Shown here: positions 1 through 9,400 of the stretch, one piece after another
Layout: each line of letters begins with the position of its first letter
Numbering within the stretch: the first letter of the stretch is position 1
Source of the DNA: Brettanomyces bruxellensis
Taxonomy: Eukaryota > Ascomycota > Pichiomycetes > Pichiales > Pichiaceae
DNA: 64,000 bases
Assembly: GCF_011074885.1 (NCBI RefSeq)
Contig: NC_054687.1
Coordinates: 434,001 to 498,000 of the forward strand
Reading direction: 5' to 3'
Notes under the pieces: model-generated
What the model was told of the DNA's origin: nothing
What the model saw: only the letters and a program-made list of their open reading frames with translations
Databases searched by the model: none
Made by a program: the position numbers and the translations under genes

Positions 1-838
1 ATCTCTGTGCGTTCGTAGAGCCTCCCCTTTCCGTTCGGGCATTGAACACATCCCAGAAAATCATCCACCACTCGTATAAAAAGCCCTGGGGGGTGTCCAT
101 GGTCATCTTCGCGCGGGGTAGCTTGTCAGAACTCTTATTTGAACCGTCATTCTCCTTTTTCACGGGATTGCTGGCCCCGGCATCACTTGCCCCGGCACTA
201 GGCACGACTGGAATTCCTGCCTCCTGGAAAAGCTTCATGGCCGACTTGTTAAACCCACTCTTCAGCAAGTAGTCGTATATGTACGCGTTGAGCAACTCCT
301 TCGAGTTCACAGCGCACGAATCCGTCACCATTGGTGATTTGCTAGCTGACTGATGAGCATTCTGGGCCTGAAACTGCTCCATGGGGATTCCCGTGTTCAT
401 TTCTCTAAACATTCCCTGCTGGCCTTTTTGTTGTTGCTGTTGTTGTTGTTGTTGCTGCTGCTGCTGCTTGTGTGGTTGATGCTGATGCTGATGCTGTACG
501 GGTATTTGTTGACGCTGATTTTGATGACGCTGCTGTTGCAGTTGAATATTCTGTTGAAGGCCCTGCTGCATGTTCAGACCCTGCATACTGCTCATTGCTT
601 GCATATTTCGGACACCTTGGGGAATAGTGCCGCTTTGTGCAACCTGTGGTCCTTGAGCACCTTGAGGAACACGTGGCACCCGGGGCACCTGTTGCATTCC
701 GGGAGGCAAAGCTTGAGGGGGGATGTTGGCCTGCATCGGATATTGCGATCTTATATCTGTATTGTTTTCCTGTACACTATGTACCTTAATGTTTATTCCA
801 CTGATTAATCCTGACTTCCCAATGGTGCCATGTTTCAT
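1..838 (-). CDS. FLO8: Flo8-type LisH transcription factor, N-terminal part (3' end beyond left edge)
   Basis: Transcriptional activator of filamentation, flocculation and starch-use genes, acting in the nucleus downstream of cAMP/PKA. Read from the ATG at 838, the frame stays open to the left edge, giving about 279 residues of the N-terminus; an in-frame TAG lies 18 codons upstream of that ATG. A Gln/Pro-rich lead carries a pure 13-Gln tract (428-466), preceded by a His/Gln run. A LisH motif follows (ELLNAYIYDYLLKSGF and onward, about 225-310). Next comes the Flo8 signature DTPQGFLYEWW..FWDVFN (about 40-95), with the RGG and AQ residues found after it in S. cerevisiae Flo8. Mss11 also has LisH and poly-Q, but this second block matches Flo8 better. 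An internal ATG near 735 is an alternative start. The DNA before it is unusually long (about 1.6 kb). Confidence 0.88.
   Translation of the reverse strand, partial: MKHGTIGKSGLISGINIKVHSVQENNTDIRSQYPMQANIPPQALPPGMQQVPRVPRVPQGAQGPQVAQSGTIPQGVRNMQAMSSMQGLNMQQGLQQNIQLQQQRHQNQRQQIPVQHQHQHQPHKQQQQQQQQQQQQQKGQQGMFREMNTGIPMEQFQAQNAHQSASKSPMVTDSCAVNSKELLNAYIYDYLLKSGFNKSAMKLFQEAGIPVVPSAGASDAGASNPVKKENDGSNKSSDKLPRAKMTMDTPQGFLYEWWMIFWDVFNARTERGGSTNAQR
428..466 (-). repeat. CAG/CAA trinucleotide tract encoding 13 glutamines
   Basis: A run of 13 uninterrupted glutamine codons, mixed CAG and CAA, inside the FLO8 coding region. It is directly followed by Lys-Gly-Gln-Gln and preceded by an alternating His-Gln stretch (about 476-495). 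The length is likely to vary between strains, as for similar tracts in other yeast regulators. Confidence 0.9.
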
Positions 839-1410
839 AACAACCGGGTACTCTGAAAAAAACACTATTGCTGTCCCTGTATTGTCTGGCAGCTATTACA
901 AAAGGCAGTTCGTCGATACTGTTCGTGTCCTGACTTTGTTTATTACGTTGAGATTAATTCGCCGGTTTAGGGTCAACTTCTCGATTAAGTTTTAGACCCA
1001 AATTATTTATTTCTACCTACCTCTTTTTTTTTTTTTTTTTTGTGCTCCCTTAGCCGAAAAAAGCGTCACGATTAAAATGGAAATTGGGGAGGGGCCAAAA
1101 AGAAAAGAAAATTCGATATAAATTTCTTTACTACCATAAATGAGCAGTAAAAAAAGAAGAATGTGGTTTGGCTGTTCTCGCCTTTCCTCCCCGTCCACTT
1201 GATATTTCTTTGTGGGCGTTTCGCGTGTGAAATACCGCAGTATCCCAATAATCAATCTATTTCTTTAAAAAACTATAAAAATTACCATTCACCACATTTC
1301 AGATTCCCGAACTAGACTAGTCTCAAATTATACGAGCCACAATGCTTTGGCTGCCTTCAAAGAAGCATCAAACCAACCATCATCGTTACCGCCATCAGGA
1401 ATATGGGTGA

Positions 1411-1450
1411 TACCTCCTCATATATTGCGGTACCTCCCCATATATTGACG
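1411..1450. repeat. Two tandem 20-bp imperfect repeats in the FLO8 upstream region
   Basis: Unit 1 is tacctcctcatatattgcgg (1411-1430) and unit 2 is tacctccccatatattgacg (1431-1450), matching at 17 of 20 positions with no gap. The conserved core is TACCTCC-CATATATTG. It lies about 570 bp upstream of the FLO8 ATG, so it may be a duplicated protein-binding site. I know no factor for it. Confidence 0.75.
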
Positions 1451-2186
1451 TTAGCCTCAGTATAATAATGACCACCGCAAGAATTTTCTTCTATTTTCCA
1501 AAAAAAATGTAACTCGTGAAAATTACGGGCTATTATGATGAGGCTGCATGCTGATGGCGATTCTTAAATAACAAAAATGAAATGATCTGCATTAGCATTT
1601 AGTTTTCCCGCGTTGCGGGCAAGCAGGCTTTTCTATTCCCGGCCTATGACTACATAAATCTTTCATTGCTGATTATTGTAAAATTTAGGCAGTACCGTAT
1701 GCTCACACAGGGACAACTAAATCATCATGTTCTTTTTCAGAATGGTAAATTTGCTTTGACATTTCTCCCATGTCTAGTTAATAAAGCTAAAATCTGTACG
1801 CGAACTTCTAGAACATCGACTTTTTTTTTTTCTTGCCCACTTCACAGACGGCTTTTGGGGAATAATTGGGCGAATACAGGTGAATATATCCGAAATTGAA
1901 AAAGGTTGCAGATTAATATTGGCAGTAAAAGCTGGGCGAAACTTATCAGTTATGCTGAACACATTACAAGCATGCTTTTTCCCCCGTATTTTCGCTTGAA
2001 TTTTCTAATTTAACCTTTTTGCATGCTGTTAAATTCGCTCAAGCTTATCAATTACTTTAATTGCAAAGATGCTTTTGAGCAGATTCACAGATTCATATTA
2101 AAATAAAGGCTCAAACTATAGAACAAAGAACAAATAATAAAGAATAGAGAATAAATAAAGATAGAACAATGAAAAGAAAAAATATA

Positions 2187-2224
2187 TTTTTTTAATTTTT
2201 TTTAATTTTTTTTAATTTTTTTTT
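2187..2224. repeat. Three tandem copies of the decamer tttaattttt
   Basis: Three exact 10-bp units (2191-2220) flanked by more T. The period is close to one helical turn, and the tract sits at the end of a roughly 130-bp A/T-rich stretch. Such DNA excludes nucleosomes and resembles the easily unwound part of yeast replication origins. No defined origin consensus is claimed. Confidence 0.75.
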
Positions 2225-2449
2225 GGCTTTTCTCCTTTTTGTTGTTCCCCAGTGAACCTTAGAAAGCTTAAAATAAGCAAACACTGGTCGTACCATTTAG
2301 TACTTTTTATCCATGAATAAATACGTTCCCTCTTGCAATTGTTTCCAAACTGCAATCCCTTGAGGCCCTTAATCCCGTTCATCAGAGTTTCGGGACCAAT
2401 TATTGGAACCAGGGTTATCTTGCCATTACACCCAAGTCATGCGTTAGCG

Positions 2450-4183
2450 TCAACCGTTTGGAACCGAATTCTCAGATTCCTGACACACTTGGTCATAAAA
2501 TTCTAGCAACTGTTGTCTTTTATACTTCCTGATAGAACCTTCATGTCGATCAAGCTCGTTCTTATATATATTTTCGAATCGGAACTTGTAATATGCATCG
2601 ACGGTATCACAATTGTTAGCTCTTGTTGTCTCTTGTTCAATATTAGGATTTGTCCTAACTTTGAGACAACTACGGAGAACCTTTTGACCTTTTGGCCCTT
2701 CTTCTGGGACAACTTCTTTAGGCTTACCTGACCAATGAAAGCCATGAATCAGTTGTCTTAACCGCTTGAAGTGCTTCTTTTTATGCTCTTTTGTCCTCTT
2801 CTCTCCAACCTTGAGGATCACTCGGAGCTTGTTGAAGCAGCTTCTCAGTTTGCAAGAGCCAGAAGTGGCAGATGCATTGTCTACTTTTATTTCTTCCTCT
2901 GCATCATCTTGTGCATCTGCGGGCTTAGCGCTAGGGATTGGCACTGGCTCAAATGGTTCAGGATTGCTGTTACTTCTTTCAGCATTACTTTGGAACTCTT
3001 TCCATTCTTCCTTACCACTGAAGCTCAATGTCCTCTTCTCGTGTGAGAAGTGGATTCCCTTAGGTGCATCGACTGCCGGGGCAATTTCGGGTCCAGAATT
3101 CTTGTGAAAGAATCTCAGCCATGAGAATCTCTTGTGTGCTTTAGTGTGCTCACCATCACCACTTTGATGAGGAGCAGCTTCAGCTTTATCCACAGGGAAT
3201 TCTGGAACAGGCCTGTTGTACACCAGCATAGCTGGTATATCTTCCGGATCGGAGTTGCTTCCGATTCGAGTACAAAGTTCCTGGACGTGATCCTCGTTTG
3301 TATAAATGGATCTAGCAAGTTCCCAGGACTCATCAGAACAAATACTCATAAGATCTCGCACATCTGGCGGCTCAATGCAGTCCTCTTTGTTTGGAAGACT
3401 GGTAGCAATCTTCTTTTTCTTCTTCTTACGAGGGAGTTCGGACTCTGTAGGGGAGATGAACATATATGGTAAGTATGGGGTGTAGGTATATTGATAACCT
3501 AATTGATGAATGTCCCGCAAAAGAGTGTACTTCTCGCCACAAGAAGTGCCAAGCTCTATGTCAGGACATCCCTCCTCACCAATCGATGTAAATCTTTGTT
3601 CTCTCTCCTCCAAGATTCTACAGCATTCAATCTCCGCTTCCATCATTATTGTGCTGTCGTTACTCTCTGATTCCTCATCTTGTTCTGGTTGTACTTTGTC
3701 CACCCCTATTCGAATACCAGCCCCGGTTGTATCGTCGGTGTTGTTGTTTGCCAATTCTTCATAAGCGCCAAGTTCACCATCTTGTTGCATATCAGATTGT
3801 GCATACGTTTGATCAACGCCAGTTATTGTTGTCGGAGGTGTTTCTCCCATTGTCGAGTATTCATCCGTCTGGTTGCTGTTAGTACTATCTTCTTCCGCAC
3901 TCTTGTCTTCATTTGAGGATGTCATCCTATTTTCAGCTTCATTACCATCGGAGACTTCGGCTGCACCAATTCTTCTCTCTTCCATTAGCAGTACCTCATC
4001 CTCCTCATCATCCATCTCATATTCCCTTGACCATTGATCTCCTTTACGGTAACCTGCAAAGGGATCCTTCTCAAGAATTTCACTTCTTCCTTCTTGAGGG
4101 ATAGAGCTCTCGTTAAACGCTTTAAAATCGCTGTTCATTGAAAGCTTTGATGTCTGAATCGTCCCAGCTGTTTGCTTAGGCAT
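2450..4183 (-). CDS. Unrecognised 577-aa acidic/low-complexity protein
   Basis: An uninterrupted 577-codon frame from an ATG at 4183. I do not recognise the family. The first half (about 1-190) is acidic and Ser/Asn/Gln-rich, probably disordered. A more ordered-looking block near residues 205-330 contains the Lys run RKKKKKK (about 251-258) and an acidic Asp/Ser/Leu-rich stretch with cysteines. The C-terminal third is basic, with many Lys and scattered Cys, and ends in a predicted helix (FENIYKNELDRHE and onward). A KGIHF motif near residue 373 fits the K/R-x-V/I-x-F protein phosphatase 1 docking pattern, though such short motifs occur by chance. No membrane segment or signal peptide is seen. 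It lies between FLO8 and ALG3, all on the same strand. It could be a fast-evolving bud-neck or cortex protein, but that is only a guess. Confidence 0.8.
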   Translation of the reverse strand: MPKQTAGTIQTSKLSMNSDFKAFNESSIPQEGRSEILEKDPFAGYRKGDQWSREYEMDDEEDEVLLMEERRIGAAEVSDGNEAENRMTSSNEDKSAEEDSTNSNQTDEYSTMGETPPTTITGVDQTYAQSDMQQDGELGAYEELANNNTDDTTGAGIRIGVDKVQPEQDEESESNDSTIMMEAEIECCRILEEREQRFTSIGEEGCPDIELGTSCGEKYTLLRDIHQLGYQYTYTPYLPYMFISPTESELPRKKKKKKIATSLPNKEDCIEPPDVRDLMSICSDESWELARSIYTNEDHVQELCTRIGSNSDPEDIPAMLVYNRPVPEFPVDKAEAAPHQSGDGEHTKAHKRFSWLRFFHKNSGPEIAPAVDAPKGIHFSHEKRTLSFSGKEEWKEFQSNAERSNSNPEPFEPVPIPSAKPADAQDDAEEEIKVDNASATSGSCKLRSCFNKLRVILKVGEKRTKEHKKKHFKRLRQLIHGFHWSGKPKEVVPEEGPKGQKVLRSCLKVRTNPNIEQETTRANNCDTVDAYYKFRFENIYKNELDRHEGSIRKYKRQQLLEFYDQVCQESENSVPNG

Positions 4184-4664
4184 AATTCAGAAGTTGTCAG
4201 GGGTGAACGGGAACAGTTCATGAATAGTCAACTGTACCATCAACTTGTTATCGTTTCTAATTCAGGGCGCTTGTTTTATATATTGAGTCCTACTTTTTTT
4301 TTTTTTTGGGGATGCCATCTCCATCGGAGATCTAACATCTGGCGCCAAATTAACTTACTTTGGCCATTTTAAATACAAAAAGGGTATTTCTTTGAACAAT
4401 ATATTTGGAGATGTACTTTGAATATTAACTTACACAACACAATTAGAATTCTTTGTAGAAATTTTTTTCCCCCTCGCTAAAGTCCTTCCTACAACTTTTT
4501 TGCTCCATTTCCGCATTTGGAAATCCATGGGTTCGGCTTTGACACAAATGTACACCTGCCAAATGTAATTTAACTAAAACGAGACCAGGGAATGGTAAAT
4601 CATTCATTAACATTATATAAAAGAGGGAGTAAAATAATACCAAAACACCTTTAATGACATCTAA
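4184..4664. other. Intergenic region between ALG3 and the 577-aa gene
   Basis: It holds the promoter of the unrecognised minus-strand gene and the ALG3 3' flank. A T-run at 4294-4306 is the only notable element; no gene is seen. Confidence 0.6.
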
Positions 4665-6101
4665 TTATTGTTGCTTTTTTTCATTACTCACCTTTCTCTT
4701 ATACTGATTATGGAAAAGATTTCCCAAAACTACCAGCACTAAAACAGTAACGAGCGCACCAGATGATAATGGTGTTGAAGGGTAAGTATCCCAGGAGAGT
4801 TCATGAATAATAAAAAGTGCAAGAATAATTATATCTGGTAGACCTGTCCGGAATAGAAGATAAGGGAGTGAGAAGAAATACCAACTCAAAAATTGATAGT
4901 GCAAACTCCTGGAACATAGAACACCTATTAGATTCGAGATAGCCATAACGTCAAACACGAACGCAGTCGACCGACCTGAGAAAATAATATTGTTGCGACT
5001 AATAGTATCTTGAAATGGTTTCAGTATTCCATCCTTTAACATCTTTGACTTAGACTTACCTCCAGTCACCGTCTTTGGATCCAACCATTTGTAGAAAAGA
5101 AAAGCTAAGAGAAGTCCGACGTGACATGCAAGTAATATATTTTGGAATTGCCTACTGGAAAATACCTCCTCACTTAAAAACTTCCAATTCACCGTCCACT
5201 TATATAGGAATTGGCGGCTGAAGTTAAATGCCCCAGATATGAATTGCTTTCTAACATCTGGGTCACTATTAAGGAGGAATGTTGCATTCATCCCTATGAA
5301 AATAAATAGACCAAACAAGCAAACAAACAACACCTTCAATAGATTCTCATTGCAAAGATAGTATGAAATAACCAAGAACCCAGGAATGTAAAGCAAGGCA
5401 TTCATTTTGACCGAAATTGCCAATGCAAGGAAATCAGACGACAATAAGCACATTACAAATGACATTTTTGAAGCTGCATTAGGATTCCGGGTCTTCAACC
5501 TAGTGGCGACAATTAGTGAGAGAATAGCACATGTACTGAAGAATGTCGTAAAGCAATCATTAAATAATCTCAACACATATATCGAATGAAGTCGTTTGGA
5601 TAAAAGTAGGAGATATATAATGTATGGCTTAACTTTGGTATTGGTCATTAAGTAACATATGAAAGTTATAAGTGTAGTCAAAAGATAGAGAAACCTGAAA
5701 ATTTCCTGCCCAACCCGAATGTGCTCCATACCTCCAGTAAACGTTTTCAGCCACGAATAAATCCAAACATAGCCTCCAGGATACACTATTGGGCCAGTAT
5801 CACCACTAATCTTTTCATAATGAAGCTCACCTTTTTCAATAAGGCTAATCTGTTGCATATACGTTGAAAAATCAATTTCAGTATATGGAACATTCAATAT
5901 AATGGCCTCCAAACCAATCGATTCGGCAATCAATAAGGGAAACATTATTCTTCCACTAAAATCTGGATTTACAATAAGTGATTTGACAACATAGCATGCA
6001 TCCTTAGCCAATGATAGTGGGGTGAGTTTTGGGAGCTCTTTCTTGGCTTTCACATCAACATCAGTAACTGGAGAAGACTTATTCTCTGTGTTATTCTCCA
6101 T
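4665..6101 (-). CDS. ALG3: Dol-P-Man:Man5GlcNAc2-PP-Dol alpha-1,3-mannosyltransferase
   Basis: ER membrane glycosyltransferase that adds the first lumenal mannose (alpha-1,3, from dolichyl-phosphate mannose) to the Man5 lipid-linked oligosaccharide during N-glycan assembly. The 478-aa product (S. cerevisiae about 458) has many hydrophobic segments and the family hallmark SKRLHSIYVLRLFND near residues 168-183. A lumenal loop with YPGGYVWIYSWL follows the first membrane segment. It ends in a basic Lys-rich tail (KRKVSNEKKQQ) that could act as a KKxx-like ER retrieval signal. The open frame extends 19 codons further upstream, but only to a TTG, so the ATG at 6101 is the likely start. ROT2, acting later on the same glycan, lies elsewhere in this window. 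Confidence 0.95.
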   Translation of the reverse strand: MENNTENKSSPVTDVDVKAKKELPKLTPLSLAKDACYVVKSLIVNPDFSGRIMFPLLIAESIGLEAIILNVPYTEIDFSTYMQQISLIEKGELHYEKISGDTGPIVYPGGYVWIYSWLKTFTGGMEHIRVGQEIFRFLYLLTTLITFICYLMTNTKVKPYIIYLLLLSKRLHSIYVLRLFNDCFTTFFSTCAILSLIVATRLKTRNPNAASKMSFVMCLLSSDFLALAISVKMNALLYIPGFLVISYYLCNENLLKVLFVCLFGLFIFIGMNATFLLNSDPDVRKQFISGAFNFSRQFLYKWTVNWKFLSEEVFSSRQFQNILLACHVGLLLAFLFYKWLDPKTVTGGKSKSKMLKDGILKPFQDTISRNNIIFSGRSTAFVFDVMAISNLIGVLCSRSLHYQFLSWYFFSLPYLLFRTGLPDIIILALFIIHELSWDTYPSTPLSSGALVTVLVLVVLGNLFHNQYKRKVSNEKKQQ

Positions 6102-6479
6102 TTTAAACCACTCCTGTCTGCTGTGGGATACAGACAACTTACTTTGAAAAGAGAGCAAAGTTGGTGTTCTTGACTACCCCAAATAAGTAAGACTTTTTTT
6201 TTCTACTGTATACATATTTTTTCGCGTTCCCGCCTTGCAGAGAAGCAAGGCGGTGCTAGAATAAGTATGGGCTGAGAAATGGTTGAATGTACATCAGGCG
6301 AGAAGCTCCAACTACAAATGGTTATATTATCCAAACGTTCTAAAAATGAATTTGTGGGTACTAAAAGCAAACGGGAAAAACAAACCAAAATTGGGGTGAA
6401 GAAACAATGGGGGAAAAAGAAAAATTACAGGGGAATGACGAACAGTGTCCACAGAGTGTAAACATATTGGTACACCAAT
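6102..6479. other. ALG3 promoter and flippase 3' flank
   Basis: 378 bp between two minus-strand genes, with a short T-run (6191-6200). No gene or clear regulatory site is seen. Confidence 0.6.
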
Positions 6480-9400
6480 TTACCTCTCATTATGTGTATA
6501 CGCACGCATCAAGTTGGAAGGTGACGATATACCGATGTCAGCATTACTCCTGATTCCATCCAATGAACTTCTTGCTGAAGATTGCCCCTCCTGAACCATC
6601 TCATCCTTGATATTCTGAAGCCAACTCTTCTTTTTGTTGTGAGTAAAAATACTCTTGAAAGGTTGACTGACATTCTGAAGGAATGTGTTATTTTTAGCCG
6701 GTGGACTTTCCACATTGGATTGTTTAGAAACAACATTTGGTATGGTTGGATCGTAATCAGATGGCAAGTTGGCATACATTCCTTTTCTGACTTGCTCCCT
6801 GATGATGTCGACATCGTTTGGCTTTAAAAGTTGCCTGCAAACATCATACGCAATTCTAGGAATGACAGACGAGAATGTTCCAATGGCAAAAAGAACCCAA
6901 AACGAAAGGGTACCATAGCATTCGGCACCAGCCATATAGAAAATGGTTGAACCTGATAGCGAAGATGTCCAAACACCGGTCCAAAACAAAAGAACTGCAA
7001 AGGAGAGAAACCAGAAAAGAAGAGTGAGCCAATCCCAGCGATATTGACGTAATAGAATGTAAGTATTACATGAAAAGACAGCTATGTGTGCCGAAAAGAC
7101 ACCAAGCCAAAACCGGTGATCGACTGGCATACCGTTTTGATTAGCAAATACACCTTTCCAATGTAAGAACCAAGTGAAGAAGAAGCAAATGAATGACTCG
7201 TACATACCATCAAGCATGTAAAGTGTAAGGAAACGGGGAATTGACCAGTCGCTGTTGAGAATTCCTCTTCGATAAAGTTCAGGGACTGCTAACGAAACCT
7301 TAGCTGGGACATCCTGATCAAGACATCCCATGGTGATAACAGGAATAGAGGTGAAGAACAAATTGAAAAGCATCAAGTACGAAAACTCGTAAAGATACGT
7401 TCCGTCGAAATTGCAGAAAATTCCGTACCAGAAAAGAGGGAACACAAAGACCACGTTTTTATAGAAAAAGCAGGGAATCATCTGAGCCAAACGACGATAC
7501 GACCACCGACCATGAACCATCAATAACCTCACAAGGTATCTGAACTGCCCTATAGCATAATCAGAGGCCATAGCTGCCTGCCTGCCTTCCTGTCCAGCAA
7601 TTCCAACTCCAACATTGGCCATTTGAATCATGGAGACATCGTTAGCTCCATCACCAATTGCCAAGGTCATAACCTGCAATCCATGTTTGACCATTCCCAC
7701 AATCTCTGCCTTTTGAGCAGGAGAAACACGACAGCAAAGAACGGATTGGCACTGCTTACATAATAGGAGAAACTTTCTCTTAATATGCTTATTTTCGGGA
7801 GACATAATTATGGCAAGAGCATCACCATCAACGACCACTGCAATAGACTTCTCAGGCATTGAATGATCATTTCTCGCCTTGACAAGTTCTTCTTCGGTAC
7901 CATCCAGATTAAATTTCGATCTTAGCATGTCGTCTATAATATTCTCAATGTCTTCAGCATTATTGAGACCCTTACTCTTTTCTAATTTGCCATCCATGTT
8001 TTCCGTCTGGGCATTAATGCTCTGCTTTGATTTCTTGCCGCCAATAACAATCAGCTCCATCTCATTTGTAAGTAATCTACATGAGAAACCAATACTTATT
8101 GCCGTTTCAACCTTATCACCAGTCAAAACCCACAATTTAACACCAGCGCGATGTATAAGGTCGATCGACTCGCCAACCCCATCCTGTAACCTGTCCTCGA
8201 TGGCAGTTCCTCCAAGAAGATTAAGGTGCTCTTCTAATTTTGCAGCAACATCCTCCATACGCTTTTCACGAGTCTCATCCACGCACTGTGAAGCCTTGTC
8301 ATAAGCGGTCTTCCAATCCGAAAACTGCTTTTGCGTAAGCTCTCTTTTTGCAACACACAAAGTACGAAGACCCCCTTCTGCAAACTCACCTAAATGAATA
8401 GCCGTTCTTCCTACAACTGTAGATGTATCCTTACTGCTGTTATCTAACCTCTTGTATATCACGTTATCGGCACCTTTACAGTAAACCACAATGTTTCCCT
8501 GTGGTGTTTGAACAACAACACTCATCCTCTTACGTGCTGAATTGAAGGGTATTGTCTGCAGTAATTGGTATTTATCAAGTGTGCTTTTACCTCCTTTTCC
8601 CGTAACACTGCTTCTCAGCCTTAAGTACCTTCCGCCATCTCTTGTTCCACCCAGAAATTCTATACCTGCATCCCTTGCAGCCGAAACCAATGCAGCTTCA
8701 TCTGGTGACTCTGCATGATACTCAATCTTGCCATCAGGTAATCTTTTCGTAATGACATCGTGACAAAGAGCAAGTGAAATTAAAAATTCTCTGTTATACC
8801 CATTTTGATCTCTTTGTTGCTCCAGGAGCATACTGTCAAATGGTACAGAGATGCTTCCAGCCACAGATAGACGCTTCTCATTCAGTTGAGGGTACATATT
8901 AGAATCCTTTTCAAGATCCGGCTTGATAGAATTAGTTGGAGGTCGAGACTGGTCTTTTGAAACGTCTTTTTTCTTTTCATCTTCCTCAGTTTCGGATTTG
9001 GCTACTGCTCCGATATATTTCTTTCCATGAACGGTACAACCTCTAAACTCCATAACATTCTGCGTCAAAGTTCCAGTCTTATCGCTGAAAACATATTCAA
9101 TCTGCCCAAGATCATCAGATATCGTCCAGGTCTTTGGAGTGCAAGGCATATCTTTTTCCTCGTAGTACATTTGAACGTCAGAGTAGATAAAGAACGCCTG
9201 GAAAGCCTTGATGATTTCGATCGTAATGTATAAGGAGATCGGAACAAGCGTTTGATAAAGAATCAAGTTGACAAAGAAGTCAACAGCACCATTGGCAGCA
9301 GGCGACCATCCAGCATACGGCTTATACTCAAAGAAAGTTCTAGAGTTACCTTTCTTCCGGTAGAACAAGCCATTGATCAAACCAGCAGCAAAACACATCA

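Larger units (their letters stand above)
839..2449. other. Long intergenic region upstream of FLO8
   Basis: About 1.6 kb between the 5' end of FLO8 and the 3' end of the next minus-strand gene. I see no convincing gene: open frames are under 80 codons and unlike any family. It holds an 18-T run (1024-1041), a 20-bp imperfect tandem repeat (1411-1450), a 10-bp palindrome agactagtct (1314-1323), a very A/T-rich purine-biased stretch (about 2095-2185) and three T-rich decamer repeats (2191-2220). In S. cerevisiae, FLO-pathway genes often have very long, heavily regulated promoters. That this is the FLO8 control region is inference from position. Confidence 0.6.

Noticed and set aside
353..808. 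Leu-rich 151-codon frame antisense to FLO8
   Set aside because: The Leu run is the reverse of the CAG/CAA Gln tract.
3868..3882. TACTAAC (minus strand) inside the 577-aa gene
   Set aside because: Encodes Ser-Thr-Asn in a continuous frame with no gap in coding.
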